Program-made: the position numbers and the translations under genes
DNA from: Romboutsia lituseburensis DSM 797
GTDB lineage: Bacteria > Bacillota > Clostridia > Peptostreptococcales > Peptostreptococcaceae
Assembly (NCBI RefSeq): GCF_900103615.1
Contig: NZ_FNGW01000001.1
Coordinates: 496,001-560,000, forward strand
Direction: 5' to 3'
Length of the DNA: 64,000 bases
Notes under the pieces: generated by a model
Database searches by the model: none
Seen by the model: the letters and a program-made list of their open reading frames with translations, nothing else
What the model was told of the DNA's origin: nothing
Shown: positions 1 through 9,189 of the stretch, one piece after another
Layout of the letters: every line of letters begins with the position of its first letter
Position numbering within the stretch: the stretch's first letter is position 1

Positions 1-1
1 A

Positions 2-175
2 TTATATGATGCAATAAATAAAATAGAGGAAGAGTTTAATTTAGGCAACTACGATTCACTTATAATGGATGCAATGATTGCTTATCTAGAAAAACAACTA
101 TTCTTGCAAAAACATACTAATAAATTAAGTAGACTATTATCTAAATTAGGAGATGACATAAAAGGTGGACAATAA
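2..175 (+). CDS. C-terminal fragment of an unidentified protein
   Basis: An open frame enters from the left edge and stops with TAA at 173-175, giving about 57 residues that end in DDIKGGQ. The visible part is charged and helical, with no recognisable motif. Its end overlaps the GTG start of the DHA2 exporter by 11 bp, so the two are probably cotranscribed. Exporters of this type are often preceded by a TetR, MarR or MerR regulator, which makes a regulator plausible. The fragment itself does not prove that. Confidence 0.6.
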   Translation, partial: LYDAINKIEEEFNLGNYDSLIMDAMIAYLEKQLFLQKHTNKLSRLLSKLGDDIKGGQ

Positions 176-1589
176 AAAATTAAGAAATTTAATAGTTTCA
201 GTGTTGTTATTAGGATCTTTTCTAACAGGTCTTACTCAAACTGTTCTAAACTCAGCATTACCAAGTATAATGAATGATTTTCATATAACAGCAGACTCAG
301 CTCAATGGTTAACTTCGATATATATGCTTGTTTTAGGTGTAATGATACCAGCAACAGCATACTTAATCAGCAATTTTTCTGCAAAAAAATTATATATCAG
401 TTCTATGTTATTATTCTTTACTGGATGTTTAATTTCAATATTTACAAATAATTTTCAAATGCTTGTTGCATCTAGAGTATTCCAAGCAATGGGTGCTGGA
501 ATAATAATGCAATTAGTTCAAGTATCAATGATAAATTTATACCCTAAAGAAGAAAGAGGGGCTGCTATGGGATTATATGGTTTTGTAGTTGGTGTTGCTC
601 CTGCAGTAGGGCCTACTGCCGCAGGATATATTATTGATAATTTTGGTTGGAGAGTTTTATTTTACATACTAGCATTTATAGCAGTATTAGATATGATTTT
701 AGCATTTATAGTACTTAGAGATATAACTGAGATAAAAAAATCTAAACTAGAAGTAATCTCTCTAATACTTTCAACTCTTGGGTTTGGTGGATTATTAATA
801 GGGGTATCTAATTTAGGTACTTATGGTATATCTAACTACATCACCTATTTACCAATAATTTTAGGACTAATATCTCTTATATTATTTACCATAAGACAAT
901 TTAAAGTTAATGATCCGTTGCTTAATCTTAATGTTTTTAAATCTAAACAATTTGTAATATCGGTTATATTATTAATGATTATATATGTATCCTTTGCATC
1001 TGCAACAATGATTTTATCATTGTATATTCAATCTTCAAGAGGTATGTCAGCTATGATACCTGGGTTAATGATGCTTCCTGGTTCAATACTCATGTCTATA
1101 TTAAGCCCTATATCTGGTAAAATACTTGATAAATATGGTGCAAGAATTTTATCTATATTAGGATTTTTCTGCCTAGGTATAAGCACATTCTCATTTTCTA
1201 ACTTAAGTGAAACAACATCAATTGTTATGCTTACTGTTATGTATTCTATTAGAATGATTGGAATTACACTTTTACTAATGCCAATTACAACTTGGGGGCT
1301 TAATTCTCTTAACAATTCAGAAATAGCAGATGGAAGTGCTATTGGTTCAACTCTTAGACAAGTTTCCGGTGCTATTGGTTCTTCTTTATTCATAGCTATA
1401 ATGACTACAGTTTCTAAAAATTGTTTAAATACTTCTGAAGTATTAGCTAATATAAAAGGTATAAATGTTGCATTTAAATCATCTTCATTATTGCTGTTTG
1501 TAGGTTTAATAGTGTCTATAATATATGTTAAAGATAAAAATAAAGATTCTCAAGAAGAAGAAAGTATAACTTTTGCACTTGAAAACTAG
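165..1589 (+). CDS. MFS multidrug efflux transporter, DHA2 (EmrB/QacA) family
   Basis: Integral membrane proton-drug antiporter of 474 residues, the usual length for the 14-helix DHA2 subfamily. The first helix carries the typical TQTVLNSALPSIMNDF pattern, followed by QWLTSIYMLVLGVMIP. Antiporter motif C (GFVVGVAPAVGPTAAG) lies near residue 140. The start is GTG at 165, with AGGAG at 148-152, inside the end of the preceding frame, so expression is probably coupled. The substrate cannot be read from sequence; homologues export dyes, lincosamides or bile-like compounds. No terminator is obvious in the 84 bp before the next gene. Confidence 0.93.
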   Translation: MDNKKLRNLIVSVLLLGSFLTGLTQTVLNSALPSIMNDFHITADSAQWLTSIYMLVLGVMIPATAYLISNFSAKKLYISSMLLFFTGCLISIFTNNFQMLVASRVFQAMGAGIIMQLVQVSMINLYPKEERGAAMGLYGFVVGVAPAVGPTAAGYIIDNFGWRVLFYILAFIAVLDMILAFIVLRDITEIKKSKLEVISLILSTLGFGGLLIGVSNLGTYGISNYITYLPIILGLISLILFTIRQFKVNDPLLNLNVFKSKQFVISVILLMIIYVSFASATMILSLYIQSSRGMSAMIPGLMMLPGSILMSILSPISGKILDKYGARILSILGFFCLGISTFSFSNLSETTSIVMLTVMYSIRMIGITLLLMPITTWGLNSLNNSEIADGSAIGSTLRQVSGAIGSSLFIAIMTTVSKNCLNTSEVLANIKGINVAFKSSSLLLFVGLIVSIIYVKDKNKDSQEEESITFALEN

Positions 1590-1673
1590 ACAATATAAAT
1601 TCATTGACATATAATAATTTTAATAAAAAACAAATAATTTAACTATATAAATTTAGATTACGAAAGGAAAGTT

Positions 1674-2525
1674 ATGAGTAAAATCGGATTAATATTAGAA
1701 GGTGGCGGTATGAGAGGAATCTATACTGCAGGTGTATTAGATTTTTTTATAGAAAAAGATATAGAAGTAGATATAGTAATCGGTGTGTCTGCAGGAAGCT
1801 GCCATGCATCATCTTATCTTTCTAAACAATATAAAAGAGCTTATCATGCCACTATTGATTACATACATGATAAAAATTACTTAAGCTTTAACAACCTTAT
1901 AAAAACAGGATCTATATTCGGAATGGATTTTATGTTTAATACTATTCCTAATCAATTAAATCTTTATGATTATGATGCTTTTAATAAATCTAATACTAAA
2001 TTTATTGCTGTTTCTACTAATTGTGAAACTGGAAAACCAGAATATTTTGAGTTAAAAGATTTAAAGAAAGATATTATTTATATGCAAGCATCTTGTTCTA
2101 TACCTATGTTTGCAAATATAGTTGAGATAAACAACTATAAATTACTTGATGGTGGTGTTTCCGATTCTATACCTATACAATATGCTATAAATCAAGGCTA
2201 TGAAAAAAATATTGTTGTATTGACTAGAGATATTACCTATTCAAAAAGTAGACAAAGATTTACTTCTCTGTTAAAAAGAAAATATAGAGATTATCCTAAC
2301 CTTATTAGCGCTGTTGAAAATAGACATATTAATTATAATGATAGTCTTAAATTAGTCAATAAATTATCTAAGGATGGAAATGCTCTTGTTATAAGACCTA
2401 AAAATCCCGTTAGTGTTAGTCAAGTTGAAAAAAATGTAGCAAAACTTACAGCACTATACGAAGAAGGATATAATGATGCAAAACAAATGTGTAATCAAAT
2501 CATAGAGTTTATAGATAAAAATTAA
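1674..2525 (+). CDS. Patatin-like phospholipase
   Basis: Predicted serine acyl-hydrolase of 283 residues, cytoplasmic because no signal peptide is present. The glycine-rich oxyanion loop (EGGGMRG, residues 9-15), the nucleophile elbow GVSAGS with Ser39, and the catalytic DGG motif with Asp159 give the complete Ser-Asp dyad of the family. The short bacterial form has no extra domain. The ATG at 1674 follows AAAGGAAA. It may be read through from the upstream exporter, but an 84-bp AT-rich gap allows its own promoter. The lipid substrate is unknown. It ends at a strong bidirectional terminator facing selO. Confidence 0.9.
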   Translation: MSKIGLILEGGGMRGIYTAGVLDFFIEKDIEVDIVIGVSAGSCHASSYLSKQYKRAYHATIDYIHDKNYLSFNNLIKTGSIFGMDFMFNTIPNQLNLYDYDAFNKSNTKFIAVSTNCETGKPEYFELKDLKKDIIYMQASCSIPMFANIVEINNYKLLDGGVSDSIPIQYAINQGYEKNIVVLTRDITYSKSRQRFTSLLKRKYRDYPNLISAVENRHINYNDSLKLVNKLSKDGNALVIRPKNPVSVSQVEKNVAKLTALYEEGYNDAKQMCNQIIEFIDKN

Positions 2526-2563
2526 AAAATAAAAGTCACTAAATAAATAGTGACTTTTATTTT
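2526..2563. terminator. Bidirectional intrinsic terminator
   Basis: A perfect 16-bp inverted repeat (2526-2541 with 2548-2563, 6-nt loop) has A-rich and T-rich flanks. It sits exactly between the convergent patatin and selO genes, so it can end both transcripts. Confidence 0.9.
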
Positions 2564-4030
2564 TTATGTTCCACAAAAAGTTCTGTATGGATACTTAGAT
2601 GGTTCTGGTGGATTCGAGTAATCTTTTTTATCTATAGAATATTCATATGGATTACTTATAACATTAAGAAGTTTTTTCATAAAATCATAATCTCCACTTT
2701 CTGCTTTTTCTATAGCTTCCTCTACTCTATAATTTCTAGGTATTACATATGGATTAGATTTTTTCATTAGATTTTGTATCGATTCTTTTGACTCCTCTTG
2801 TCTATCTAACCTATCTTTCCATACTTTATACCAATGTTCAAACTCTTTGCTACCAAACATGCCTTTATTTTTAAAATTATTAAATGTAAGTTCTCTAAAT
2901 GTATTCGTATAATCCTCATTGTATTTTTCCATCATACTAAGTAAATCCTCAATAATAGCTTTATCTTGTGCTTCTTCATTAAGCATTCCAAGCTTACTTC
3001 TCATAATTTTCATCCAATTTAAATAATATATTTCTAAAAATTCTGTTATAGCATTTTGTGCTATTTCTATAGCTTCATCTCTATTTTCTTTTAGTAATGG
3101 TAATAATGTTTCTCCAAATCTGCATAAGTTCCATTGAGCCATAATAGGCTGATTTTTATATGAATAACGACCATTCGTATCAATTGAACTAAATACTGTA
3201 TTTGGGTTATATGTATCCATAAATGCGCATGGCCCATAATCAATTGTTTCTCCACTAATTGTCATATTATCTGTATTCATAACTCCATGTATAAATCCAA
3301 CAGATTGCCATTTTGATACTAAAATTGCATGTTTATTTATTACTTCTCTTAAGAAATTTATATACTTATCTTTATTATCCTCTATATTCGGAAAATGTCT
3401 TTTTATGCTGTAATCTGCTAATTCCTTAAGTTGTTCATCATTTCCAAATGCCGCTATATATTGGAAAGTTCCAAATCTAATATGACTTGAAGCTGTACGT
3501 ACTAGTATAGCTCCATCTTTTTTATTTTCTCTTATTATATTTTCTCCAGTTTTAATCACAGCTAGACTACGAGTAGTAGGTATATCTAAACTGTGCATCG
3601 CTTCACTTATTATATACTCTCTAATCATTGGTCCAAGTGCGGCTCTTCCATCTCCACCTCTAGAGTATGGAGTTTTACCTGAACCTTTAAGTTGAATATC
3701 ATATTTTTGCCCTGAAGGTGTTATTTGTTCTCCTATTAATAATGCTCTTCCATCCCCTAACATTGTAAAATGTCCAAACTGATGCCCTGCATAAGCTTGA
3801 GCAATATAAGCCCCAGCCTCTAAAACTTTATTTCCTGAAAGTATTTCTATACCTAGATCAGTTCTTAATCCATCACTATTTAATCCTAATGATTTTACTA
3901 AGGCCTCATTAAGTATAACTAATTTAGGGGATAATACTGGATTTATATCTATTTTGCTAAAAAATATTGGTGATAATTTATCATAGCTATTATCGAAATT
4001 CCAACCTATATTACTATTTTTATTAAGCAT
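2564..4030 (-). CDS. selO: Protein adenylyltransferase SelO (YdiU/UPF0061 family)
   Basis: Pseudokinase-fold enzyme that transfers AMP from ATP to Ser/Thr/Tyr of target proteins in the SelO family. The 488 residues match the family length. Diagnostic blocks are [18 protein letters not shown] near residue 80 and [18 protein letters not shown] near residue 115, plus [13 protein letters not shown] and DYGPCAFMD, which correspond to the catalytic and metal-binding loops. The C-terminus ends in FCGT, so a cysteine occupies the place where eukaryotic homologues carry selenocysteine. The ATG at 4030 is preceded by AAGGAGATAAG. It appears monocistronic. Confidence 0.96.
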   Translation of the reverse strand: MLNKNSNIGWNFDNSYDKLSPIFFSKIDINPVLSPKLVILNEALVKSLGLNSDGLRTDLGIEILSGNKVLEAGAYIAQAYAGHQFGHFTMLGDGRALLIGEQITPSGQKYDIQLKGSGKTPYSRGGDGRAALGPMIREYIISEAMHSLDIPTTRSLAVIKTGENIIRENKKDGAILVRTASSHIRFGTFQYIAAFGNDEQLKELADYSIKRHFPNIEDNKDKYINFLREVINKHAILVSKWQSVGFIHGVMNTDNMTISGETIDYGPCAFMDTYNPNTVFSSIDTNGRYSYKNQPIMAQWNLCRFGETLLPLLKENRDEAIEIAQNAITEFLEIYYLNWMKIMRSKLGMLNEEAQDKAIIEDLLSMMEKYNEDYTNTFRELTFNNFKNKGMFGSKEFEHWYKVWKDRLDRQEESKESIQNLMKKSNPYVIPRNYRVEEAIEKAESGDYDFMKKLLNVISNPYEYSIDKKDYSNPPEPSKYPYRTFCGT

Positions 4031-4121
4031 CTTATCTCCTTATAAAATTATATAAATATTTGTTATTAACTTAATATACCCATTTTTTGAATTTCAAATT
4101 AGTATAATGCCATTAACCATA

Positions 4122-4155
4122 GAAAAGAAGCTTACGACTAGTAGTGTAAGCTTCT
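4122..4155 (-). terminator. Intrinsic terminator of the FUSC gene
   Basis: A 10-bp stem (4126-4135 with 4146-4155, 10-nt loop) is followed on the minus strand by TTTTCT. It lies 28 bp beyond the stop of the FUSC-like gene. Confidence 0.75.
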
Positions 4156-4182
4156 AAAACAAATTTTGTATTATATAATATT

Positions 4183-5256
4183 TTAACCTTCCATAGCTTC
4201 ATCCATAGTATTTCCAACAAATATCTTGCTATCAACAATATCAAATACCTTATTAAACAATTTACTATATACAGCTCCAAAAGCATTATTAAAAATCCTA
4301 AATATTATTGCACCTACTAACCCAAGTACAGGAACTGCAGCTGTTAATGCACCAAAACAATTAAACACAGTTTGCCATTGATATGTTCCCGATAATCCAA
4401 CCATCAACCCTCCAATTATGCCTGTATATCCCCTTAACTCTTTTGGCAAAACTAAGTATAATATACCAAATATTAAACATCCTATAACTAAAAATGGAGG
4501 TCTTTTTTTATATCTAAATTCAAACTTGTCTTGGCTTGGCTGTAGTATTGACATGCATGAAAATCCAATCCACATTGTACGTGGTAAATGCATAAGCTCT
4601 CCAATTAAAATAGCTGAACATATTCCAAGTGTTATCTTTAATTGCCATTTAGTTCGCTCATTTTTTAAGCTTACATCTTTCATAATATCTAAGATTTTAT
4701 TTTCAAATTTAATATTTTTTTGTTTAAGGTAAAAAATTAAAGATACTATAATACCTCCTATAATTAACCCTATAACACGATTTATATATCCATTTATACT
4801 ATTAACTTCATATCCATACAATAATAAATATGATAAAACAAATGTGGATTGATTAGCTAAAACGACATTATGACATGATAATACAACTATTGCCATTATT
4901 GATACAAAATTTATTATACTACCTAGTATCGGATTGGCTATAGTAGCCATATAAGGGCTTATTATACATATCCCAAATATACCTAAAATAGTAAATGCAG
5001 ATTGTTTTACATCAAAGTCTAAATTTGAGAACCTAAAGGTTAGTAATGAAAGGACTGTAACTACCCCTACAATACTATTTTCTTCTCCAAATGCTTTGCT
5101 AAAGAGTGTTACTATTACCATACAAAATAAAAGACATAAAAAATCCTTAACTATAAGAGCTGTTATATATTTTCTTTTTAAATATTTATCCTCACTTTCT
5201 TTAATTAAAGGTTTTAAATTACATGCACCTAGCTGCATCGCCTGATAAAAACTCAT
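4183..5256 (-). CDS. FUSC-family (aromatic acid exporter-like) membrane protein
   Basis: Inner-membrane protein of 357 residues with two blocks of hydrophobic helices (about residues 30-185 and 205-330) joined by a charged linker. The second block opens with ERTKWQLKITLG followed by LPRTMWIGF, the pattern of the FUSC_2 domain of aromatic-acid, fusaric-acid or AaeB-like exporters. It starts 2 bp after the stop of a MarR regulator on the same strand, so the pair forms a two-gene operon and the MarR protein probably controls it. The substrate is unknown; aromatic or weak organic acids are an inference from the family. Confidence 0.85.
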   Translation of the reverse strand: MSFYQAMQLGACNLKPLIKESEDKYLKRKYITALIVKDFLCLLFCMVIVTLFSKAFGEENSIVGVVTVLSLLTFRFSNLDFDVKQSAFTILGIFGICIISPYMATIANPILGSIINFVSIMAIVVLSCHNVVLANQSTFVLSYLLLYGYEVNSINGYINRVIGLIIGGIIVSLIFYLKQKNIKFENKILDIMKDVSLKNERTKWQLKITLGICSAILIGELMHLPRTMWIGFSCMSILQPSQDKFEFRYKKRPPFLVIGCLIFGILYLVLPKELRGYTGIIGGLMVGLSGTYQWQTVFNCFGALTAAVPVLGLVGAIIFRIFNNAFGAVYSKLFNKVFDIVDSKIFVGNTMDEAMEG

Positions 5257-5258
5257 AA

Positions 5259-5705
5259 TTATCTCTCCCTTTCTCCCTCTAATATTTTGGTATTTGCTTT
5301 TTCTATAAGAGATATTAATTCATAAAATTCCTTATCTCCTAATTTTCTTCTTAAATCATAAATAGGTCCTAAATAATGTTTATAAATATCATCTATTTGT
5401 TCTCTTCCTAATTCAGTAATAGAAACAAAATAACTTCGCTTATCATCTTCATCTCTAGTTTTTATTAAATAGCCACTTTTATTTAATGTATCTATAATTC
5501 TACTTATAATAGTTTTGTTTAACCCCATAGATTTACTAAGACTCATTGGTGTCATATTTTCTTTACTAACTGCTAATTGAGACAATAGCTCTAAATGTTG
5601 AGATGGCATTTCATATTGTTTACTAGATCTGCGTATAAGCAATCTACTAAATAATCTTATATCTTGCATTTTTTCAACCATATAAACCCAATCTATATTT
5701 TCCAC
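5259..5705 (-). CDS. MarR-family transcriptional regulator
   Basis: Winged-helix DNA-binding protein of 148 residues, usual for MarR. The recognition region MTPMSLSKSMGLNKTIISRIIDTL (about residues 56-79, shown here as one motif in two parts: MTPMSLSKSMGL and NKTIISRIIDTL) is followed by the wing with TRDEDDKRSYFVSIT, the classic D-x-R-D wing pattern. The start is GTG at 5705, spaced 7 nt from AGAGGT. It is first in an operon with the FUSC exporter and probably represses it until a phenolic or similar ligand binds. Confidence 0.92.
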   Translation of the reverse strand: MENIDWVYMVEKMQDIRLFSRLLIRRSSKQYEMPSQHLELLSQLAVSKENMTPMSLSKSMGLNKTIISRIIDTLNKSGYLIKTRDEDDKRSYFVSITELGREQIDDIYKHYLGPIYDLRRKLGDKEFYELISLIEKANTKILEGERER

Positions 5706-5821
5706 TAATTTTACCTCTTTTCTAAATCAATTTAAAATATAATGCTTATAATAATATATATTATTTTAGTTGACTTTGTTAACTAAATTTTAATTTAATT
5801 TCTATTTTTTGTCAAATGACA

Positions 5822-5850
5822 TAAAAAAACACCTATATAATATAGGTGTT
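5822..5850 (-). terminator. Intrinsic terminator of the glycosyltransferase gene
   Basis: A 10-bp perfect stem (5828-5837 with 5841-5850, 3-nt loop) is followed on the minus strand by a run of six T. The first base of the stem is the last base of the stop codon, so the gene ends inside its own terminator. Confidence 0.9.
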
Positions 5851-6575
5851 TAAGCTGCATGTAAGTCATAACCTACGGCTAAAAGATAGTCTTGATTTAA
5901 AAGATTTCTTTCTCCATATTTATCTATTGCAGCGATAACTTGCTGTTGTCTTTTTATTGATCTTTCATAATGTTTTTTAGGATTATATCCTTCTGGACAT
6001 TGAGGCAATCCAGCTAGCATAGATGCTTCTTCAAAGCTTAAATTGTTTGTATTTACATCAAAGTATCCCTTACTTGCTTCTTTTATTCCCGTGTATCCAT
6101 TTCCATAATTTATTATGTTTACATAAATTTCTAATATTTCATCTTTTGAAAAAAGTCTTTCTATGTCTTTAGCTAAAAATAATTCAGTTACTTTTCTTGA
6201 AAAGTTTTTATTTCCATTTAAGTATATATTTTTAGCTAATTGTTGTGTTATAGTGCTACCTCCTTGAACTATCTTACCTTCTTTTATATTATTAATAGTC
6301 GCTCTAACTATTCCTATAAAATCTAGCCCTTTATGGTTATAAAATCTATGATCTTCAACTGAAACTATGCCAGTTAAAAAATCTTCATCTATATTTTCAA
6401 TGCTTACATAATTGTCGTTTTTCTGTATTTGATCAACTTTATCTTGTAAACTTACCTCATTTATTACTTCTTTATATCTTCTATATCCATCTATTAATAC
6501 CTTACTTGTTGGGATACTTACTAATATAATTGTAATTATCATAAAAGCTATTAAATATTTATATATCTTTTTCAT
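5850..6575 (-). CDS. Monofunctional peptidoglycan glycosyltransferase (GT51)
   Basis: Membrane-anchored transglycosylase of 241 residues that polymerises lipid II glycan strands outside the cell membrane. One N-terminal helix (residues 5-24) is followed by a complete GT51 domain: SVEDHRFYNHKG with catalytic Glu74, then QGGSTITQQLAKN, RKVTELFLA and EILEIYVNIINYG. No transpeptidase domain follows, so this is the MtgA/SgtB-like form rather than a class A PBP. The ATG at 6575 has a strong AGGAGGG site. It stands alone, between a large gap and its terminator. Confidence 0.94.
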   Translation of the reverse strand: MKKIYKYLIAFMIITIILVSIPTSKVLIDGYRRYKEVINEVSLQDKVDQIQKNDNYVSIENIDEDFLTGIVSVEDHRFYNHKGLDFIGIVRATINNIKEGKIVQGGSTITQQLAKNIYLNGNKNFSRKVTELFLAKDIERLFSKDEILEIYVNIINYGNGYTGIKEASKGYFDVNTNNLSFEEASMLAGLPQCPEGYNPKKHYERSIKRQQQVIAAIDKYGERNLLNQDYLLAVGYDLHAA

Positions 6576-7102
6576 GTAGTACCCTCCTCTTGTCTTATTT
6601 CAGAAATAATTATTTATTATACTACCATTATACATATATCTTTATTTAAAGTCCTTTCATATACCTTAAATTAACCTTACTTTTTTGTAACTTAAGTAAG
6701 TTTGTAAAATTAATTTATTGCTGTTTTATTTCATAAAAAAATACCCATAAATGAGTACTTTAAATTATTAACTTTCTTACATATAGATTTTAGTATTTTG
6801 TCTTCTGTACAAAAACTACTTTTTGACATAATAAAGTTTTATTTCTATAAATTAAATTAGCATAAATTTTATAAATATTATTAATAATATAGGTGAACAT
6901 AATTGCATTAATTACATATCATTAATTGTGTTGTTTTTATAAATAGTACTTTTCAAATTCTTTATAAAAATTATATTTTTCAACTTTTATCTTTTTAATA
7001 AATTATATTTCTAAATGTATAGCATTTTTTTAATATCTATATTAATATTATATTGTTGTGTTTTATAAAAAATTTGTTTTAATATATTAAGAGGTGATAA
7101 AT
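6576..7102. other. Intergenic region, 527 bp, no gene seen
   Basis: Extremely AT-rich. On the minus strand, 6736-6762 can form a short GU-containing hairpin (AAGUACUCAU pairing with AUGGGUAUU) followed by seven T. That looks like a terminator for a leftward transcript, but no gene is visible upstream of it. The rest holds the presumed promoter of the glycosyltransferase and leads into the small gene at 7103. I see no other supported element. Confidence 0.4.
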
Positions 7103-7252
7103 TTGCAAGCAATTAAAAATTTAATGGTATTATTATTAAACTTTATGGCATTACTTATTTTATTTTATATTTTAGCTGATAGTTATACTACTGTTGTCCT
7201 TTTATTAGGCTTAGTATTATTAGGTTTTAAGGTTTTAATGGCTAAAAATTAA
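7103..7252 (+). CDS. Small membrane protein, 49 residues
   Basis: A short frame starts with TTG at 7103, 6 nt after GAGGTG, and ends with TAA at 7250-7252. The product is almost entirely hydrophobic: two predicted membrane helices (about residues 8-24 and 29-46) joined by a short ADSYTT turn, ending in MAKN. The good ribosome site, codon use like the neighbours and clean two-helix pattern support a real gene. An internal ATG at 7124 is a possible shorter start. No family is recognised; toxin peptides and small membrane regulators share this size, but nothing here proves a role. Confidence 0.55.
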   Translation: MQAIKNLMVLLLNFMALLILFYILADSYTTVVLLLGLVLLGFKVLMAKN

Positions 7253-7558
7253 TATTTTTTGTAATTTTATTTACTAGAATTTTTTCTTAGTAACTTAATT
7301 TTATATAATTTTAAATACTCAATATTTTAATAAATAAAATAATCATATTAGATTATTAGTTTTTGTGTGCATTTTTATTTTCAATCTAAATTTATAAAAT
7401 ACATTTGTTAAAATTTAAAATAATAATCAATCCAATTATATCAGTATATATCTTATGTTTTTCTATTTTTATAATTAAAATCTGATTTTAGCTTAATGAA
7501 TAATTATATTTTTTTATGTAATAATAATCTTATAAAATCTTGTTATGAGGTGTATATA
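7253..7558. other. Intergenic region, 306 bp, no gene seen
   Basis: AT-rich spacer that must contain the promoter of the secreted-protein gene at 7559. I see no hairpin, repeat or promoter pair good enough to call. Confidence 0.4.
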
Positions 7559-8050
7559 ATGAAAAAATTACTAGTGTTATTTCTTATGTTAAGCATCATT
7601 TCTATTAACATAAATTTTGATGGTATTATTAAAATTTATGCTAATAATTCTATAAATCACCTAGAAAATGTAGAAAATAACTATATAAATCAACTAGAAT
7701 CTATAAGTGATCAGCTCTATATTCTTGATTCAAATTCTCTTAAGGCTGTCATGGGCAAAAAAGACAAAGCACCTCTTTTAAAAGATGCTTCTTATATAAA
7801 AAGTCAGATAAAAAGTCTTCGAAAAGAACTTTCTCAATACCACCAAACTGAGAGTGGTAATGTAGAAAAAAATCCTATATCTCTAGCACTTTTAAATACC
7901 TTAAATTACTATAGTATGTCTTTATCATTTTTAACAGGTTTTTTAACTTCCGATTGTGAATCTACACAAAGTAAATTGTTAGAACAATATTATTTTAGTA
8001 AAGCTAAAGGTGACGAAACTCTTCTTTGGACAAAATCTCAAATTAAATAA
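7559..8050 (+). CDS. Small secreted helical protein of unknown function
   Basis: A protein of 163 residues with a typical signal peptide (MKKLLVLFLMLSIISIN, cleavage probably after residue 30 near IYANN) and a mature part that is mostly helical and charged. The start is placed at the ATG at 7559, after GAGGTG, rather than at an upstream in-frame ATG that lacks a ribosome site and would destroy the signal peptide. Its layout, length and a C-terminal block (MSLSFLTGFL, then SKLLEQYYFSKA) resemble the secreted protein at 21393, suggesting distant paralogues. It has no known domain, stands alone and ends at its own terminator. Confidence 0.75.
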   Translation: MKKLLVLFLMLSIISININFDGIIKIYANNSINHLENVENNYINQLESISDQLYILDSNSLKAVMGKKDKAPLLKDASYIKSQIKSLRKELSQYHQTESGNVEKNPISLALLNTLNYYSMSLSFLTGFLTSDCESTQSKLLEQYYFSKAKGDETLLWTKSQIK

Positions 8051-8094
8051 ACATTAATACTTCTCTTAAAAGTAATAATAATTTCATTTTACAT

Positions 8095-8126
8095 AAAAAT
8101 ACATATTATATAATATGTATTTTTTT
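8095..8126 (+). terminator. Intrinsic terminator
   Basis: A 14-bp inverted repeat (8095-8108 with 8111-8124) ends in a T run. It closes the single-gene transcript of the secreted protein. Confidence 0.85.
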
Positions 8127-8164
8127 ATTTCTGTCCTAATTTTATTATCTATTTTTTAATTAAC

Positions 8165-8240
8165 TTGACTTTTACATACAAAATATATTAAATTATATAT
8201 GTAAACTATTATTGTTCATTTAGTTTACATATATAATTTA
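8165..8240 (+). promoter_or_regulatory. bioY promoter with BirA-like operator
   Basis: A -35-like TTGACT at 8165-8170 is followed at about 17-18 nt by an AT-rich -10 region. Overlapping and downstream of it is a perfect 20-bp inverted repeat (8189-8208 with 8221-8240) with a 12-nt spacer. Its inner arms are GTAAAC and GTTTAC, separated by 16 nt, the pattern of biotin-repressor (BirA) operators in Firmicutes. The position over the start of transcription fits biotin repression of the downstream transporter gene. Confidence 0.8.
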
Positions 8241-8262
8241 TAAAATATTAAGGGGGATACAT

Positions 8263-8796
8263 ATGAAAACTAAGGACTTAGTAATATGTTCATTATTTGC
8301 TGCTATAACAGCAGTTCTTGCACAAATATCTATACCATTCCCTGGCGGAGTTCCACTTACAATGCAAACCTTAGCAGTTTCATTAGCTGGAATATTACTA
8401 GGAAGTAAAAAAGGCTTTATTTCACTTATTATATATACATTACTTGGGGCTGTTGGATTACCTGTATTTGCACAATTTTCAGGTGGAATCCAAATAGTAC
8501 TAGGACCTACAGGAGGCTTTATATTATCATTTCCTATAATGGCCTTTTTAATAGGCTTTATATGTGAGAGAAGTAATAATAAATTTATGATATTTGTAGC
8601 TATGATATTAGGATCTATTGTAAACTATACTATCGGTACTATGCTATTTGCATTTATTATGAAAACAACAATTATGAGTGCTTTTATTGCATGTGTTGCA
8701 CCATTTATTTTCACAGGAATAGTAAAAGCATTTTTAGCCACTATTATTGGTATAAAACTTAAAGAAAATAGATCTATGCAAGGAGTGTTAAACTAA
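8263..8796 (+). CDS. bioY: Biotin ECF transporter substrate-binding subunit BioY
   Basis: Membrane S-component of the biotin ECF transporter, 177 residues with about six helices. Diagnostic BioY blocks are ISIPFPGGVPLTMQTLAVSL near residue 22, then GAVGLPVFAQFSGG and LGPTGGFILSFP. No energising ATPase or EcfT subunit is adjacent, so it presumably uses a shared ECF module encoded elsewhere. The ATG at 8263 follows AAGGGGG. A BirA-like operator immediately upstream indicates repression by biotin. It overlaps the next start by one base (TAATG). Confidence 0.96.
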   Translation: MKTKDLVICSLFAAITAVLAQISIPFPGGVPLTMQTLAVSLAGILLGSKKGFISLIIYTLLGAVGLPVFAQFSGGIQIVLGPTGGFILSFPIMAFLIGFICERSNNKFMIFVAMILGSIVNYTIGTMLFAFIMKTTIMSAFIACVAPFIFTGIVKAFLATIIGIKLKENRSMQGVLN

Positions 8797-9182
8797 TGAA
8801 ATTAAGACCTCATCATCTGATGTGTACTCAAGGTTACAGCGGTAAAGGCTATAATGATGATTTTATTAAAAATATGGATTATATAACTAGAGCTTTGAGA
8901 TGTGATAAAAACATTTTAATTGAACTAGTATTTTCAACTGATGATATTTGTAGTAGCTGTCCTAACATGCTAGGAGCTAATTTATGTAATACAAATAATA
9001 AAGTGAAGTCTATTGATGATAAAATGGTTAAGTATTTTAATCTAGAAGAAAAAGTATATAATTACAATGAAATTGTAAATTTTATAAAAGAAAATATTAC
9101 TGAAGAAATTATGGATGATATCTGTGGAAATTGTAATTGGTATTCAATCAGTAGTTGTAAAAAAAGTATGTGCTGTAAATAA
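8796..9182 (+). CDS. DUF1284 cysteine-rich protein
   Basis: A protein of 128 residues that opens with KLRPHHLMC and GYSGKGY, the signature of DUF1284 proteins thought to bind an iron-sulfur cluster. Cysteines include Cys10, a pair in ICSSCPNM, one in NLC, and a C-terminal group in ICGNCNWYS, SSC and MCCK. Translation is coupled to bioY through the TAATG overlap, which puts it under the same biotin-responsive promoter. Function is unknown; a link to biotin synthase or another Fe-S step would be only an inference from cotranscription. Confidence 0.85.
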   Translation: MKLRPHHLMCTQGYSGKGYNDDFIKNMDYITRALRCDKNILIELVFSTDDICSSCPNMLGANLCNTNNKVKSIDDKMVKYFNLEEKVYNYNEIVNFIKENITEEIMDDICGNCNWYSISSCKKSMCCK

Positions 9183-9189
9183 ATTTAAT

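Noticed and set aside
1028-1393. Long frame on the minus strand inside the DHA2 exporter
   Set aside because: It is antisense to an intact gene, with no ribosome site and no family similarity; typical shadow frame.
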